From positions 518,251-582,250 of the forward strand of contig NZ_JAVRHZ010000002.1 in assembly GCF_031846325.1 (NCBI RefSeq): DNA of 64,000 nucleotides. Direction: 5' to 3'. The position numbers and the translations under genes are program-made. Below the pieces are notes generated by a model. It made no database searches, was not told where the DNA came from, and saw nothing but the letters and a program-made list of their open reading frames with translations. Position 1 is the stretch's first letter, and every line of letters begins with the position of its first letter. This document shows, in pieces, positions 45,813 through 55,183 of this stretch. This DNA comes from Patiriisocius_A hiemis. GTDB taxonomy: Bacteria; Bacteroidota; Bacteroidia; Flavobacteriales; Flavobacteriaceae.

Positions 45813-45923
45813 ATATGTTTTCCGCGAAGGAGGGAACCTTTTTTATTAAACCTCTCGAACGCTCTGCGCGGTATTCTCAAAATTAAATTAATTAATTTTT
45901 CAAATAATGTTCGAGGAGACATT

Positions 45924-46682
45924 TCATTTTTTATCCACAATAGTACTACTCGCCTGCGCTAGGCACATAACAGTTAAGTCTGCAATGTTCACATGCGGCG
46001 GCCTTGTTACTGCAAATAATATAATATCTGCTATATCCTCTGGATATAAGGGTGTATATCCTTGATATACTTTTGAAGCTCTTTGCGAATCACCCTTAAA
46101 ACGCACCTCGCTAAATTCTGTTTCTACTAAGCCTGGGTTTATAGCTCCCACTTTTATACCCTTTCCATTAAGGTCTAGCCGCATTCCTTCATTAATAGCA
46201 TCTACCGCATGTTTACTGGCACAATACACATTTCCGTTAGGATACACTTCTTTTCCAGCAGTAGAGCCAATATTAATAATATGTCCGTTTTTTTGAGCCA
46301 CCAATTTTGGGATAATAGCTTTACTTACATAGAGCAAGCCTTTAACATTAATGTCTAGCATTGCGTCCCAATCTTCAATATTGCCCTTTTGTATAGGGTC
46401 TAAACCGTGTGCGTTCCCTGCGTTATTAATAAGAATATCAATTTTTGAAAATGCTGAAGGTAGTGACGCTATTTTCGAAAACACTTCTTCTTTATTTCTA
46501 ACATCAAAAGTGAGTGTGTGGACTTCTGTTGTTTCAGAAAGTTCTTTTTTAAGCGAGTCAAGACGGTCCTGCCTTCTACCGCATATAATAAGCTTTGCGT
46601 TTTCAGAGGCGAACAAACGTGCTGTTGCTTCACCAATTCCAGAAGTTGCGCCAGTTATAAAAACCGTTTTATTTGTAATCAT
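45924..46682 (-). CDS. Short-chain dehydrogenase, YdfG-like
   Basis: The 252-residue classical SDR has the cofactor motif TGATSGIGEATARLF, NNAGNAHG, the active-site GSTAG...YCASKHA (Ser, Tyr-x3-Lys) and PGLVETEFSEVRFKGD, which matches the YdfG subgroup of NADP-dependent 3-hydroxy acid (serine/threonine) dehydrogenases and malonic semialdehyde reductases. It is cytoplasmic. It is divergent from the moxR operon, with 157 bases between the starts. Confidence 0.85.
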   Translation of the reverse strand: MITNKTVFITGATSGIGEATARLFASENAKLIICGRRQDRLDSLKKELSETTEVHTLTFDVRNKEEVFSKIASLPSAFSKIDILINNAGNAHGLDPIQKGNIEDWDAMLDINVKGLLYVSKAIIPKLVAQKNGHIINIGSTAGKEVYPNGNVYCASKHAVDAINEGMRLDLNGKGIKVGAINPGLVETEFSEVRFKGDSQRASKVYQGYTPLYPEDIADIILFAVTRPPHVNIADLTVMCLAQASSTIVDKK

Positions 46683-46795
46683 ATTTTATTTTTAAAGGTA
46701 GCAAAAAGGCTGCAACAACTAAAAAAAGTCGTCGTCTTTATCATCAGTATTTTTAACCAATCATTAACAGGTATTTTTAAAATAAAAAAAGAAAT

Positions 46796-46815
46796 TGCGG
46801 GTTAGTTAACCCGCA
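46796..46815. promoter_or_regulatory. Palindrome upstream of moxR
   Basis: TGCGGGTTA (46796-46804) and TAACCCGCA (46807-46815) form a perfect 9-bp inverted repeat with a 2-base centre, ending 24 bases before the moxR ATG. It is G+C-rich against A+T-rich flanks. It could be an operator, or a hairpin in the leader; the two-base loop favours a protein-bound dyad. Confidence 0.5.
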
Positions 46816-46839
46816 CAAGCAAAAGAAAATATAATCTTT

Positions 46840-47844
46840 ATGGAACAAGCAAATACGACACTTGATATTGGAGCATTAAATGAAAAAATAGAGAAGGAAA
46901 GTGCTTTTGTAGATTTACTTACTTTGGAAATGAACAAAGTAATTGTTGGACAAAAACACATGGTAGAACGATTACTTATAGGTTTGCTAGGGCAAGGACA
47001 TATTCTACTTGAAGGTGTCCCTGGATTAGCAAAGACCTTAGCTATCAATACACTTTCAAAAGCTGTACAAGGAAGCTTTAGTCGTATTCAATTTACACCA
47101 GATTTATTACCAGCAGATGTTGTGGGTACCTTGATTTATAACATGAAGCTGAATGACTTCAGCATAAAGAAAGGGCCTATTTTTGCAAATTTTGTACTTG
47201 CAGATGAGATTAACCGAGCACCAGCAAAAGTTCAATCTGCATTATTAGAAGCTATGCAGGAAAAACAAGTGACAATTGGGGAAACTACTTTTACTTTAGA
47301 CAAGCCTTTTTTAGTAATGGCAACTCAAAACCCAATTGAACAAGAAGGAACGTACCCGTTGCCAGAAGCACAAGTGGATCGTTTTATGCTTAAAACGGTA
47401 ATTAAATACCCGCTTATTAATGAGGAACAACTTATCATGCGTCAAAACCTTACAGGTGCGTATGATACTGTAAACCCTGTAGTTTCCATAGATCAAATAC
47501 TACGCGCTCAAAGTGCTGTACGAGAAGTGTATATGGATGAGAAAATTGAAAAATACATTCTCGATATCATTTTTGCAACGCGTACACCAGAAAATTATCG
47601 TCTGGCAGACTTAAAACCGTTAGTAAGTTTTGGGGCTTCTCCAAGAGGAAGTATTAACTTGGCCATGGCATCAAAATGTTATGCATTTATAAAAAGAAGG
47701 GGATACGTAATTCCTGAAGATGTTAGGGCTGTAGTCCATGATGTATTGCGTCATAGAGTTGGAATTACCTATGAAGCCGAAGCAGAAAATATAACTTCTG
47801 AGGATATAATAAACAAAATAGTAAACGAGATAGAAGTACCATAG
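46840..47844 (+). CDS. MoxR-family AAA+ ATPase
   Basis: The 334-residue ATPase has Walker A GVPGLAKT (near residue 59), Walker B ADEINRAPAKVQSALLEAMQE, and the sensor TQNPIEQEGTYPLPEAQVDRF typical of MoxR proteins. MoxR ATPases work as chaperones for metal-containing or VWA-domain complexes. It opens a plus-strand array with DUF58, BatA, BatB, BatC, BatD and BatE, the usual Bacteroidota aerotolerance cluster. Confidence 0.94.
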   Translation: MEQANTTLDIGALNEKIEKESAFVDLLTLEMNKVIVGQKHMVERLLIGLLGQGHILLEGVPGLAKTLAINTLSKAVQGSFSRIQFTPDLLPADVVGTLIYNMKLNDFSIKKGPIFANFVLADEINRAPAKVQSALLEAMQEKQVTIGETTFTLDKPFLVMATQNPIEQEGTYPLPEAQVDRFMLKTVIKYPLINEEQLIMRQNLTGAYDTVNPVVSIDQILRAQSAVREVYMDEKIEKYILDIIFATRTPENYRLADLKPLVSFGASPRGSINLAMASKCYAFIKRRGYVIPEDVRAVVHDVLRHRVGITYEAEAENITSEDIINKIVNEIEVP

Positions 47845-47889
47845 GCTAGAGGCAGTCTCCAGTATTTACTATAGATATTGTGACACTAA

Positions 47890-47932
47890 AACCGCAACTT
47901 TTAACTACTGCCAACTGCAACTAAAAACTGTT
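47890..47932. repeat. Degenerate AACT-rich repeat in the moxR-DUF58 gap
   Basis: The 98-bp gap holds a run of CAACT/AACT units (GCAACTT, TAACTA, CCAACTGC, GCAACTA, AAACTG). Gaps between the downstream bat genes are at most 18 bases, so this looks like an inserted low-complexity element. It does not form an obvious terminator. Confidence 0.35.
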
Positions 47933-47942
47933 TACTAGGAAA

Positions 47943-48809
47943 ATGGATACTAAAGAACTTCTAAAAAAAGTACGGAAAATCGAAATCAAAACGAGGCGCT
48001 TAAGCGACCACGTATTTGGTGGCGAGTACCACAGTACCTTTAAAGGTCGCGGTATGACTTTTAGTGAAGTTAGGCAGTACCAATTTGGTGATGATGTTAG
48101 AAATATAGACTGGAATGTTACGGCACGTTATAACGAACCTTTTGTAAAAGTTTTTGAAGAAGAACGAGAACTCACCATGATGCTTATGGCAGATATTAGT
48201 GGGTCAGAGTTTTTTGGAACAGAGACGCAATTTAAAAACGAAATTGTAACTGAAATCGCTGCAACACTAGCATTTTCTGCAATGCAAAACAATGATAAGA
48301 TTGGGCTTATTCTATTCACAGACCAGATAGAGTTGTTTATTCCACCAAAAAAAGGAAAGTCACACGTATTAAGAATAATTAGAGAACTATTAGAACACAA
48401 ACCACAGAGTAAAAAAACAGATGTGGGTATGGCGTTAAAGTATTTAACCAATGTAATGAAGAAAAAAGCTATTGTTTTTGTGCTTTCAGATTTTATTACA
48501 GAAGGATACAAAGACACACTTAAAATAGTTTCTAATAAGCACGATGTAACAGGAATACGCATTTATGATAGACACGAAGAGGAGATACCAAATCTTGGAA
48601 TGGTACAAATGTATGATGAAGAAACGGGAGAATCTTTTTTAGTAAATACATCATCAAAAGGAGTTAGAAATCAATATTACAGCTATCACAGAGAGCGTGT
48701 AGATTATTTTGAAGATGCTTTCTTAAAAAGTGGTGCTGGAGCATTAAGTTGTAGAGTAGATGAAAGTTATGTGAAAAAACTTTTGGGCTATTTTAAAAGA
48801 AGAGGGTAA
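47943..48809 (+). CDS. DUF58 domain-containing protein
   Basis: The 288-residue protein contains the DUF58 core (GRGMTFSEVRQYQFGDDVRNIDWNVTAR) followed by a VWA-like fold in which ADISGSEFFG replaces the MIDAS DxSxS motif (Asp-x-Ser-x-Ser not fully kept: DISGSE). DUF58 proteins are partners of MoxR ATPases and VWA proteins. It is 98 bases after moxR and 18 before the next gene. Confidence 0.92.
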   Translation: MDTKELLKKVRKIEIKTRRLSDHVFGGEYHSTFKGRGMTFSEVRQYQFGDDVRNIDWNVTARYNEPFVKVFEEERELTMMLMADISGSEFFGTETQFKNEIVTEIAATLAFSAMQNNDKIGLILFTDQIELFIPPKKGKSHVLRIIRELLEHKPQSKKTDVGMALKYLTNVMKKKAIVFVLSDFITEGYKDTLKIVSNKHDVTGIRIYDRHEEEIPNLGMVQMYDEETGESFLVNTSSKGVRNQYYSYHRERVDYFEDAFLKSGAGALSCRVDESYVKKLLGYFKRRG

Positions 48810-48827
48810 AAGAAGTTAGACATACGA

Positions 48828-50513
48828 ATGAAAAAGTACGAACCAAATAATAGAGACATGTTACATCGAGTGGTTTTTCTTGAAACAAGAAAAACTATAT
48901 CGAGATGCATGCTATTATGTGCTCTTTTTCTTAATTCTTTTACGTCTTACTCACAAGTAACCTCTTCCACAGACACTACTCAAATACGAATAGGTGAAGA
49001 AATAAAGTACACCATTGAAGTTACGGCAGATACTACAGACCTTATTGTTTTTCCTGAAGGACAAACCTTTTTACCACTAGAAGTAATAGAGAGTTATAAA
49101 GTAGATACTACCTACGAACAAGCAAAAATGAAGTTGTTTAAAAAGTATGGCCTTACAGAATTTGATTCTGGGAGTTACCTTATACCACCGCAAAAGGTAT
49201 ATATCAATGAGAAACCATACCAATTAGACTCTTTGCGAGTAGAGGTTAGAGATGTGCCAGTAGATACGACACAGCAAAAAATGTTTGACATTAAGCAAGC
49301 ACAAGATGTAGAGTCACCACCTTTCAATTTTTTAAAATTACTATATTGGATTATTCCTATCCTACTATTGGTAGGGTTGGTACTTTTTATTTTCTTCAGA
49401 AGAAAAAAAATTGCCGAAGCTAAAGAAGTACAACTACCGCCGTATGAAGAAGCGGTAGCTGCTTTACAAGAGCTAGATCAATCTAATTATTTACGTGAAA
49501 ATAAGTCTAAAGAATACTATTCGCAGTTAACCGAAATTGTAAAAAGATACTTGGATAGAGAGGTGGATGATACCGCTCTAGAAAGCACAACAGATGAGCT
49601 TATTGAAAGGCTAAGGTTACACAAAGACGCAGGTAGTTTTGATTTTGATATCGAAAACCTTAAAGAGCTAGAACAAATTTTAAAGCGTGCCGATTTAGTA
49701 AAGTTTGCCAAAATGCAGCAAGATGCAGGACAAGCAAATGCAGATAGAGGAACCATTGAAGAAATTATTAATGAAACTCATGAAGCTGTTCCAGAACCTA
49801 CCGAAGAGGAGTTGCTTGAGAATGAACTGTATCTAGAAGAGTTACAAAAGAAAAGACAGCGCAAAAAGAGAATTACTTTTGCTATTGGAGCACTTGCTGC
49901 GATACTTCTTTTTGGAGTGGGATATGGAGTTGTTACTGGCTTTGACAACTTAAAAGATAAAGTTTTAGGCAACCAGATGCGAGACTATGCAGAGGGGCGA
50001 TGGATAAAAAGTGAGTATGGTAGCCCAGCCATTATTATAGAAACACCAGAAGTATTAGTTCGCCAAGAAGTTATAAATGATTCGTTGACGAGTTTAATGG
50101 TAAAAGACCAAAATGTATTTAGTTTTGGAGATATTCAGGAGCCATTATATGTGAGTATAAGTACTGTTAATTACATTGAGCCACAAGACCAGACCTTAGA
50201 ATTAGCTTTAGACCAAGCGTTAGTCCAGTTTGAAGATAATGGAGCAACCAACCTATTGGTTAAGCGAGATGATTTTGAAACTGAAAAAGGAATTAAAGGT
50301 ATTAAGGCTAGTGGTACATTTAATGTTAAAGTAGCAAAAAATAAAGTCTTAAAAGAAGAAAGTAATTACCAGTTATTGTTATTTGCTCAAAAAACAGGCC
50401 TACAACAAGTAGTAATAACCTATCAATTTGATGAGCGTTATGCTGAAGAAGTTATAGATAGAGTAATAGCCTCTGTAGAACTAGAAATCCAAGAAAATCA
50501 AGGCGAAAAATAA
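48828..50513 (+). CDS. Membrane protein of the Bat cluster, DUF4381-like
   Basis: The 561-residue protein starts with a signal-like hydrophobic stretch (CMLLCALFLNSF, about 28-40). A BatD-like N-terminal beta domain (IRIGEEIKYTIEV) follows, then a membrane helix at about 170-188 (LLYWIIPILLLVGLVLFIFF), a helical cytoplasmic region and a second membrane helix near 345. A C-terminal soluble domain completes it. The middle matches the DUF4381 type found next to VWA proteins. Its stop overlaps the batA ATG by one base. An internal start at codon 11 would also retain the signal peptide. Confidence 0.65.
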   Translation: MKKYEPNNRDMLHRVVFLETRKTISRCMLLCALFLNSFTSYSQVTSSTDTTQIRIGEEIKYTIEVTADTTDLIVFPEGQTFLPLEVIESYKVDTTYEQAKMKLFKKYGLTEFDSGSYLIPPQKVYINEKPYQLDSLRVEVRDVPVDTTQQKMFDIKQAQDVESPPFNFLKLLYWIIPILLLVGLVLFIFFRRKKIAEAKEVQLPPYEEAVAALQELDQSNYLRENKSKEYYSQLTEIVKRYLDREVDDTALESTTDELIERLRLHKDAGSFDFDIENLKELEQILKRADLVKFAKMQQDAGQANADRGTIEEIINETHEAVPEPTEEELLENELYLEELQKKRQRKKRITFAIGALAAILLFGVGYGVVTGFDNLKDKVLGNQMRDYAEGRWIKSEYGSPAIIIETPEVLVRQEVINDSLTSLMVKDQNVFSFGDIQEPLYVSISTVNYIEPQDQTLELALDQALVQFEDNGATNLLVKRDDFETEKGIKGIKASGTFNVKVAKNKVLKEESNYQLLLFAQKTGLQQVVITYQFDERYAEEVIDRVIASVELEIQENQGEK

Positions 50514-51517
50514 TGTTTGAAAATTTTGAATTTGTGAATCCTAATTTGTTCTGGTTGTTTTTACTACTTCCAGTAGCAATAGCTTGGTATTTATGGAAAC
50601 GAAAGCAACAAACACCAACTTTAAAAATTTCGAGTACCAAAGGATTTAAGACACAAAAAAATTGGCTATCTCGTTTTAAACCTGCGCTTTTTATTTTGCG
50701 ATTGCTAGCGCTTTCGGCTTTAATAGTAGCAATGGCAAGACCTAGAACTGTGGACGAGTCTACCAGAACTAAAACTACCAAAGGGATTGATATTGTAATC
50801 GCAATAGATGTTTCTGCAAGTATGTTAGCTAGAGATTTAAAACCTAACAGATTAGAGGCCTTAAAAACTGTTGCTGCTCGTTTTATTAACGCACGTCCTA
50901 ATGATAGAATTGGCCTGGTAGAATACGCTGGAGAAAGCTATACAAGAACCCCTTTAACAAGTGACAAAAGCATTGTACTATCGTCTTTAAAAAAGATAGA
51001 ATACAATACAGTAATAGAAGGAGGTACGGCAATTGGAATGGGTTTAGCAACTTCAGTAAATAGATTAAAAGAGAGTATTGCTAAGAGTAAGGTAATTATT
51101 TTGTTGACAGATGGAGTAAATAACGCGGGTTTTATAGACCCCAAAATTGCAAGTGAATTAGCTGTAGAGTTTGGGATTAAGGTCTACACTATTGGATTAG
51201 GAACTAATGGTATGGCATTATCGCCTATTGGAATTAGACCCGATGGTAGCTTTCAATACGGAAATCAACAAGTAAATATTGATGAAGAGTTACTTAAAGA
51301 AATTGCAAAAACTACAAACGGGAAATACTTTAGAGCAACCAGTAATACAAAACTGGTTGAGATTTATGACGAAATCAATAAACTAGAAAAAACAGATATA
51401 GAAGAGTTTAAATACACTAATTATGACGAAAAATTTCGTCCTTGGGTGCTATTAGCATTAGGACTTTTAGGATTGGAATTTTTATTGCGTTATACGGTGT
51501 TTAGGAGTTTTATATAA
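50513..51517 (+). CDS. batA: BatA: VWA-domain membrane protein
   Basis: The 334-residue protein has two N-terminal membrane helices (LFWLFLLLPVAIAWYL and LRLLALSALIVAMA). A von Willebrand factor A domain carries the MIDAS motif DVSASM near residue 97 and later TDGVNNAG, and one C-terminal helix (WVLLALGLLGLEFLLRY) ends it. It matches BatA of the Bacteroides aerotolerance operon. It overlaps the upstream gene by one base and is followed after 2 bases by batB. Confidence 0.92.
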   Translation: MFENFEFVNPNLFWLFLLLPVAIAWYLWKRKQQTPTLKISSTKGFKTQKNWLSRFKPALFILRLLALSALIVAMARPRTVDESTRTKTTKGIDIVIAIDVSASMLARDLKPNRLEALKTVAARFINARPNDRIGLVEYAGESYTRTPLTSDKSIVLSSLKKIEYNTVIEGGTAIGMGLATSVNRLKESIAKSKVIILLTDGVNNAGFIDPKIASELAVEFGIKVYTIGLGTNGMALSPIGIRPDGSFQYGNQQVNIDEELLKEIAKTTNGKYFRATSNTKLVEIYDEINKLEKTDIEEFKYTNYDEKFRPWVLLALGLLGLEFLLRYTVFRSFI

Positions 51518-51519
51518 TT

Positions 51520-52563
51520 ATGTATCAACTAGAACAACCCATATACTTTTATGTTTTATTCGCCATTCCGGTGATACTTGTTCTATTTATAGGGGTCTTA
51601 TTGTGGCGTAAAAACGTACAACGTAAATTTGCAGACACCTCTTTATTTTCAAAGTTAGCACCTAACAAATCTGTTTTTAAGCCTATTCTTAAAGTAGTCG
51701 TTTTATGTCTTGCTGTTGCTTGTTTAAGTTTTGGATTAGTAAACCCAAAAATTGGAACCAAGCTTGAAACAGTAAAGAGAGAAGGAGTAGATTTAGTATT
51801 TGCCTTGGACGTTTCAAAAAGTATGGTGGCCGAAGATATTGCTCCTAACCGTATAGAAAAGTCAAAACAACTAATAACCCAAATTATTAATAGCCTAGCA
51901 GGTGACCGAATTGGAATTATTGGGTATGCAGGAAGTGCTTTTCCACAGGTGCCAATTACAACAGATTTTTCGTCGGCCAAGCTGTTTTTAAACAGTATGA
52001 ATACAGACATGGTATCCTCACAAGGAACAGCCATTACTGAGGCAATTCAGTTAGCAGAAACCTATTACGACGACGAAAACCAAGTAAATAGAGTGCTCAT
52101 TATAATTTCAGACGGGGAAGACCATGAAGGTAATGTTGCAGAAATGGCAGAAGCTGCAGCAGAAAAAGGGATTAAAATTTATACCATAGGAGTAGGTACT
52201 CTTGCTGGAGGCCCTATTCCAATTAAAAGAAATGGAGTTCTTCAGTATTACAAAAGAGATCAAAATAACGAACAAGTAATCACCCGTCTTGGAGAAGAAA
52301 CCCTCAAAGAAATTGCTGAAGAAGCCAACGGAGAATACATAGACGGCACTAACACAAAAGAAGTGGTAGAAACTGTAAAAGCCATCTTAAGTGGTATGAA
52401 TAAAAAAGAATTTGAAGCAAAACAGTTTACAGATTTTAAAGATCAGTTTCAATGGTTTCTTGGCGGGGCATTATTTTTGTTATTATTAGATGTGTTTTTA
52501 TTAGAAAGAAAAACAGCTTGGGTACAAAAACTTAACTTGTTCAATGAAAAAGAGATAGAATAA
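51520..52563 (+). CDS. batB: BatB: VWA-domain membrane protein
   Basis: The 347-residue protein has two N-terminal membrane helices, a VWA domain with the MIDAS motif DVSKSM near residue 95, ISDGEDHEG, and a C-terminal helix (WFLGGALFLLLLDVFLL). It is the second VWA protein of the Bat cluster, a paralogue of BatA. The batC ATG overlaps its stop by one base (TAATG). The two VWA proteins probably form a membrane complex with MoxR and the TPR proteins. Confidence 0.92.
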   Translation: MYQLEQPIYFYVLFAIPVILVLFIGVLLWRKNVQRKFADTSLFSKLAPNKSVFKPILKVVVLCLAVACLSFGLVNPKIGTKLETVKREGVDLVFALDVSKSMVAEDIAPNRIEKSKQLITQIINSLAGDRIGIIGYAGSAFPQVPITTDFSSAKLFLNSMNTDMVSSQGTAITEAIQLAETYYDDENQVNRVLIIISDGEDHEGNVAEMAEAAAEKGIKIYTIGVGTLAGGPIPIKRNGVLQYYKRDQNNEQVITRLGEETLKEIAEEANGEYIDGTNTKEVVETVKAILSGMNKKEFEAKQFTDFKDQFQWFLGGALFLLLLDVFLLERKTAWVQKLNLFNEKEIE

Positions 52564-53408
52564 TGAAAGTATTAGAATACATATTAATTGTCACTTTTGT
52601 TTTCTTTGGAAATACGTTAAACGCACAAGAAGATAAAGAAAAGCAAAAGGAATTAAGAGAGGCACAACAATACCTTAGTGATGCTACTGATGCATTAGAA
52701 GAAAACAATTTTCCACAGGCAGAGGCAGAGTATAGAAAATCTATTGCAATTAACCCTGCCAACGACACAGGCAAATACAATTTAGGAAACGCCTATTACG
52801 AAAAAGAAAAAAATGGAGAGGCAATGCTACGTTTTAAACAAGCTGCAGCAGTTGCTACTAACAAACCAGAAAAACACAAAGCATTTCATAATCTTGGTAA
52901 TACTTTTATGAATGAAAAAAAGTATAAGGAGGCCGTAGAAGCTTATAAAAATGCACTTAGAAATAATCCAACCGATGATGAAACTCGATATAATCTAGCT
53001 TTAGCAAAAAAAATGCTTGAAGAGGAAAATAAAAATGGAGGTGGTGATGAAGGTGATAAAGAGCAGAAGAAGCAAGACGAAAATAAAGAAGATCAACAGA
53101 ATAAGGATAACCAAGACCAACAAAACGAAGGAGATAAAGGAGATAAAGAAAAGGACAAAGAGCAAGATCAAGGAGAAAAGAAAGAAGACAAAAAAGAAGG
53201 AGATAATCAAGAAGATAAAGGAAAGCCAGAAGAGAAAGAAGAACAAGGAGATAAAAAGCCGCAACAACAACCCCAGCCAGGTAAGCTTTCCCCACAGCAA
53301 GTAAAAAGTTTGCTGGAAGCAATGAACAATCAAGAAAAGAAAGTACAGGAAAAAATAAATGCTAAAAAAACCAAAGGAGCGAAAGTAAAATCTAATAAAG
53401 ATTGGTAG
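52563..53408 (+). CDS. batC: BatC: TPR protein with charged low-complexity tail
   Basis: The 281-residue protein has a signal peptide (ILIVTFVFFGNTLNAQ), tetratricopeptide repeats (residues about 25-155: ALEENNFPQAEAEYRKSIAINP, NLGNAYYEKEKNGEAMLRF, NLGNTFMNEKKYKEAVEAYKNAL) and a 100-residue tail of Glu, Lys, Asp, Gln and Asn. The tail is coded by nearly pure A/G on the plus strand. It is the periplasmic TPR partner of the Bat complex. batD begins two bases after its stop. Confidence 0.88.
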   Translation: MKVLEYILIVTFVFFGNTLNAQEDKEKQKELREAQQYLSDATDALEENNFPQAEAEYRKSIAINPANDTGKYNLGNAYYEKEKNGEAMLRFKQAAAVATNKPEKHKAFHNLGNTFMNEKKYKEAVEAYKNALRNNPTDDETRYNLALAKKMLEEENKNGGGDEGDKEQKKQDENKEDQQNKDNQDQQNEGDKGDKEKDKEQDQGEKKEDKKEGDNQEDKGKPEEKEEQGDKKPQQQPQPGKLSPQQVKSLLEAMNNQEKKVQEKINAKKTKGAKVKSNKDW

Positions 53409-53410
53409 TA

Positions 53411-55183
53411 ATGAAGCTAAAAAACTTTATATACGTACTATTTTTTATGATAGCCAGCTCTGTGCAGGCACAGGTTTCTTTTGAGGCTAAAGTAAGTAAA
53501 AACAAGCTAGGACTTAATGAGCGCCTTCGTATTGATTTTGAAATGAATCAAGATGGAGATAACTTTAGACCGCCTTCTTTTGAAGGATTTAGAGTTATTG
53601 GAGGTCCTAACCAAGCAATAAGTAATTCTTATATAAATGGAAAGCGTAGTTACTCTAAAACCTACTCCTATTTTTTAACTCCACTATCAAAAGGCTCCTA
53701 TTCCATTGGTGAAGCGAGTATAGAAATTGATGGAACTTCTTACACGACAGCTCCAATTAAAGTACAAGTAACAGATGCTGTAAAGCTGGATAAAGATGGA
53801 GATAACCTTCAGGAGCTTGCAAGCGACAAAGTACATCTTGTGGCTGAGGTTTCTAAGACTAGTCCATACCTTAATGAAGCTATTACAGTTGTTTATAAAA
53901 TGTATGTGTCAAGAGATGTTACTGTAAATAGTAATTGGCGAGAAATAGACACTCCTAAGTATGCAGATTTTTGGAGTCAGAATATAGACAGCAGAGGAAA
54001 TTACAAAGTATATGATGGTAAGTATAAAGGAGAAGATTATAGATATGTAATCTTACGCACTACGGTGTTGTACCCTCAAAAAACGGGTAAGCTAGAAATA
54101 GAACCACTTACTTTGGATGTGCCTATGGTAGTACCAACCAATAGAAGAACCATATTTGGAGGATACCTTCAAAAAAGAGTAAATAAAGTTGTGTCTGCGG
54201 GAAAAAGGACGATAAAGGTAAAACCCTTACCTCTTGAAGGACGCCCCGATGACTTTGCAGGAGCTGTAGGTAGCTTTAGTTTTGATGTTTCAACCAACAA
54301 AACTACATTAGATGCAAACCAATCTTTAGAGTTAAAAGTAAAAGTAAATGGTAATGGTAATTTAAAACTTTTTGATCCACCCTCTATAAAACTACCAATT
54401 GCATTAGAGGTATATGAGCCTGAACGAAATGAAAATGTAAGGACAAATGCTTCAGGTATGGGTGGGCAAATAGAAGAAACCTATACTATTGTTCCGCAGT
54501 ACAAAGGGAACTATCCTATAAGGCCTATTACATTTTCCTATTTTGACCCAAAAACTGAAAAATATACAACACTTTCTTCTGAAGAAATTGTGATAAATGT
54601 AGAAAATGGGCCGTTGACTTCAGAAGCTAACACCACTTCCGAAACTAATGGGAAACAACCTGTAGTATTGTCTCAAGACCAGTTTAAGTATATAAAGCTA
54701 TCAGCAAACTTAACACCTGTTGAAACAGTTCCATTTTTTAAATCTACTACTTTCTGGACGCTATTAGGAACTCCTTTGTTACTTATACCAATATTTATTT
54801 TTGTAGGTAGAAAACGCAAAGAACGTCTGGCAGATGTTGCTGGAAATAAAACCAGAAAGGCAAACAGGTTGGCAAGAAAGTATCTTTCAGAGGCAAAGAA
54901 AAACCTCTCTAACAAGGCGACCTTTTATGATGCACTAGAACGAGCACTACATAATTACTTAAAAGCCAAGCTCCATATAGAAACTTCAGAAATGGATAAG
55001 GATACAATTTCAAACTTACTAGCACAAAGAGAAGTGTCTAAAAGCACAATAGATTCATTTTTAACCATTTTAAAAAGTTGTGAGTTTGCTAGATATACAC
55101 CTGCATCTACAACAGCAATGCAAGAGGACTATAATAGTGCTGTAGAAGTAATTTCAAACATTGATAAACAAATTGTATTATGA
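53411..55183 (+). CDS. batD: BatD: aerotolerance protein
   Basis: The 590-residue protein has a signal peptide (FIYVLFFMIASSVQAQ), repeated beta-sandwich domains of the BatD type (SKNKLGLNERLRIDFEMN; SKTSPYLNEAITVVYKMY; LDANQSLELKVKVNGNG), a membrane helix near residue 460 (FWTLLGTPLLLIPIFIFV) and a cytoplasmic helical tail. The frame runs upstream to a TTG at 53402, but the ATG at 53411 is directly after the batC stop and opens a normal signal peptide. The batE ATG overlaps its stop (ATGA). Confidence 0.9.
   Translation: MKLKNFIYVLFFMIASSVQAQVSFEAKVSKNKLGLNERLRIDFEMNQDGDNFRPPSFEGFRVIGGPNQAISNSYINGKRSYSKTYSYFLTPLSKGSYSIGEASIEIDGTSYTTAPIKVQVTDAVKLDKDGDNLQELASDKVHLVAEVSKTSPYLNEAITVVYKMYVSRDVTVNSNWREIDTPKYADFWSQNIDSRGNYKVYDGKYKGEDYRYVILRTTVLYPQKTGKLEIEPLTLDVPMVVPTNRRTIFGGYLQKRVNKVVSAGKRTIKVKPLPLEGRPDDFAGAVGSFSFDVSTNKTTLDANQSLELKVKVNGNGNLKLFDPPSIKLPIALEVYEPERNENVRTNASGMGGQIEETYTIVPQYKGNYPIRPITFSYFDPKTEKYTTLSSEEIVINVENGPLTSEANTTSETNGKQPVVLSQDQFKYIKLSANLTPVETVPFFKSTTFWTLLGTPLLLIPIFIFVGRKRKERLADVAGNKTRKANRLARKYLSEAKKNLSNKATFYDALERALHNYLKAKLHIETSEMDKDTISNLLAQREVSKSTIDSFLTILKSCEFARYTPASTTAMQEDYNSAVEVISNIDKQIVL

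Noticed and set aside
45813..45923. A small gene or RNA in the gap upstream of the AlbA_2 gene
   Set aside because: No coding frame; the only structure is a pair of seven-base arms 48 bases apart, which is weak.
52957..53333. Three overlapping long frames around the BatC tail (both strands)
   Set aside because: They arise from the nearly pure A/G tract; their Lys- or Leu/Phe-rich sequences have no domain character.
53402..53410. Upstream TTG start for batD
   Set aside because: The ATG at 53411 lies directly after the batC stop and opens a normal signal peptide.
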